Of a stretch of DNA of 5,822 nt, positions 4,685-5,822 are shown piece after piece. Origin of the DNA: Desulfobacterales bacterium. Its GTDB lineage: Bacteria > Desulfobacterota > Desulfobacteria > Desulfobacterales > C00003106. How positions within the stretch are numbered: the stretch's first letter is position 1; each line of letters starts with the position of its first letter. The translations under genes and the position numbers were made by a program. The stretch lies in the NCBI GenBank assembly GCA_030594505.1, contig JAUVFC010000119.1, forward strand, positions 1 to 5,822, in the 5' to 3' direction. The notes under the pieces were generated by a model. It had not been told where the DNA came from. It saw only the letters and a program-made list of their open reading frames with translations, and did no database searches.

Positions 4685-5822
4685 TCACGGCAAGGTTGCG
4701 CATATCAATCGGCTTCATCACAAATTCCTGAATACCCATGGCCTTGGCCTTCTCTTCTGTGATCAGTTCGCTATATCCGGTACAAAGAATAATCGGAATA
4801 TCGGACCTTATGTGTCTGAGTTCTTTGGTCAACATTTCACCTGTCATATTTGGCATGGTCTGATCAGTGATCACCAGATCGAATCTGTCCGGTTGAATCC
4901 GAAAGACTTCCAGGGCCTCGGCGCTGTTCGCCCTGGCAACGACCTCATAGTCAAGGCGTTCCAACATCATTTTTATTACATTTACTATGGTTTCCTCATC
5001 ATCGACAACAAGAATTCGTTCATTGCCTCCGGGAATCGTCTCTCCGGAGGTCTCGGTTTTCAGGGTTGCCTCTGTTTCAATCCTTGGAAAGAATACGTTG
5101 AAGGTCGTGCCTTTTCCGTTTTCACTGTGCACGGTGACCATTCCATTGTGGCTCTCGACAATCCCGTGGATCACGGCCAAACCGAGTCCTGTTCCCTCAC
5201 CTACCGCCTTGGTGGTAAAATAGGGATCAAATATCCGGTCTATGATCTCAGGCTCTATTCCATCGCCCGTATCGCTTACAGCGAGCCTTACATAAGGTCC
5301 GGGCGGCAGATCCGAATGGCCGGCCAGATTCACATCGACCAGCCTGACTTCCAGCACACCCCCTTTTTTTCGCATGGCGTGAGCCGCGTTGGTACAAAGA
5401 TTTATCAGCACCTGATGGATTTGCGTAGGATCGGCCAGGACTGTGCCTGACTCCCTTTTGATGTTTCGACGAATCTCAATATTTGCGGGCAACGATGCCC
5501 TCAGGAAACGGAGGGATTCTTTAATAATGGAATTGAGTTGTAACGGTTTACGTTCCTGTTCGGTCTGGCGGCTGAAAGTTAGGATTTGGCTTACAACGTT
5601 TTTTGCCCGCAAACATGCCTGGCGTATCTCCTCCAGGTTTTTCCGCAACGGATCCCGCTTGGGACCGTCATATAGCGCTAAGTCCGTGTTGCCAAGAATG
5701 ATCGCAAGTATATTGTTGAAGTCGTGGGCAATTCCGCCGGCCATGGTGCCGATAGCCTCCATTTTCTGTGCCTGGAGGAGCCGGGCTTCCAATTTTGTCT
5801 TTGCCTCTTCTGCCTCCTTGCG
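4641..5822 (-). CDS. Hybrid sensor histidine kinase/response regulator, C-terminal part (5' end outside window)
   Basis: This is a two-component signalling kinase carrying its own receiver domain. The frame is open to the right edge, so the sensor region and true start are missing; 393 residues are visible. Numbering from the TTG codon at 5792: a charged coiled-coil linker leads into the HisKA dimerisation domain with phospho-acceptor His23 in GGIAHDFNN; the HATPase_c domain has its N box around NLCTNAAHAM (131-140), G1 box DTGDG (174-178), FTTK and G2 box GEGTGLGLA (198-206); a short linker follows; the receiver domain (about 258-376) has Asp264/Asp265, phospho-acceptor Asp310 in VITDQTMP, Thr338 and Lys360. 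All catalytic residues are present, so autophosphorylation and phosphorelay should work. There is no C-terminal Hpt domain, so a separate phosphotransfer protein or phosphatase-type control is implied. The gene converges on merR and is probably unrelated to the translation operon. Confidence 0.95.
   Translation of the reverse strand, partial: RKEAEEAKTKLEARLLQAQKMEAIGTMAGGIAHDFNNILAIILGNTDLALYDGPKRDPLRKNLEEIRQACLRAKNVVSQILTFSRQTEQERKPLQLNSIIKESLRFLRASLPANIEIRRNIKRESGTVLADPTQIHQVLINLCTNAAHAMRKKGGVLEVRLVDVNLAGHSDLPPGPYVRLAVSDTGDGIEPEIIDRIFDPYFTTKAVGEGTGLGLAVIHGIVESHNGMVTVHSENGKGTTFNVFFPRIETEATLKTETSGETIPGGNERILVVDDEETIVNVIKMMLERLDYEVVARANSAEALEVFRIQPDRFDLVITDQTMPNMTGEMLTKELRHIRSDIPIILCTGYSELITEEKAKAMGIQEFVMKPIDMRNLAVIIRKVLDKSRSKSF

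Noticed and set aside
4812..5450. 212-codon reading frame on the + strand inside the kinase region
   Set aside because: It is antisense to the conserved kinase and receiver domains; its translation resembles no known protein family and is explained by codon bias of the real gene.
5790..5792. TTG as the start codon of the kinase gene
   Set aside because: The frame stays open to the window edge, encoding a charged coiled-coil stretch (RKEAEEAKTK) typical of the linker before HisKA, so the gene is cut by the window and does not start here.

Overview
This window is a conserved bacterial housekeeping operon read on the + strand, followed by a converging two-component gene on the - strand. The + strand order is the 3' end of rplT (ribosomal protein L20), pheS, pheT, ihfA (IHF alpha subunit) and a short MerR-family regulator. 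From about 4641 to the right edge lies the 3' part of a hybrid histidine kinase/response regulator gene. The order rplT-pheS-pheT-ihfA-merR, the protein sequences, the moderate GC content and the repeat-rich gaps suggest a member of the former Deltaproteobacteria (Desulfobacterota-like, possibly a sulfate reducer or syntroph). This is inferred from recognition, not from a search.

Layout: rplT ends at 115. A 155-base gap up to the pheS ATG at 271 holds several small hairpins, including a pair of REP-like palindromes in inverted orientation. pheS runs to 1278. A 138-base gap holds a tandem heptamer (AGGTTCA), a small hairpin and a duplicated octamer. pheT occupies 1417-3837. A 191-base long-palindrome element with perfect 21-bp terminal inverted repeats (MITE-like) separates pheT from ihfA, which starts at 4054. 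From there the genes are compact: merR overlaps the end of ihfA by 32 bases, and its 3' end overlaps the converging kinase gene by 44 bases.

Function: L20 builds the large ribosomal subunit. PheS and PheT form the phenylalanyl-tRNA synthetase. IHF alpha is a DNA-bending nucleoid protein. The MerR-like protein is a probable DNA-binding regulator lacking an obvious effector domain. The kinase belongs to a separate transcription unit whose sensor region lies outside the window.

No new defence or metabolic system is visible. The most notable signal is non-coding. Each of the three gaps between rplT and ihfA carries a different type of repeat, and the largest appears to be a mobile-element insertion inside the operon, flanked by a short direct repeat that preserves the ribosome binding site of ihfA.
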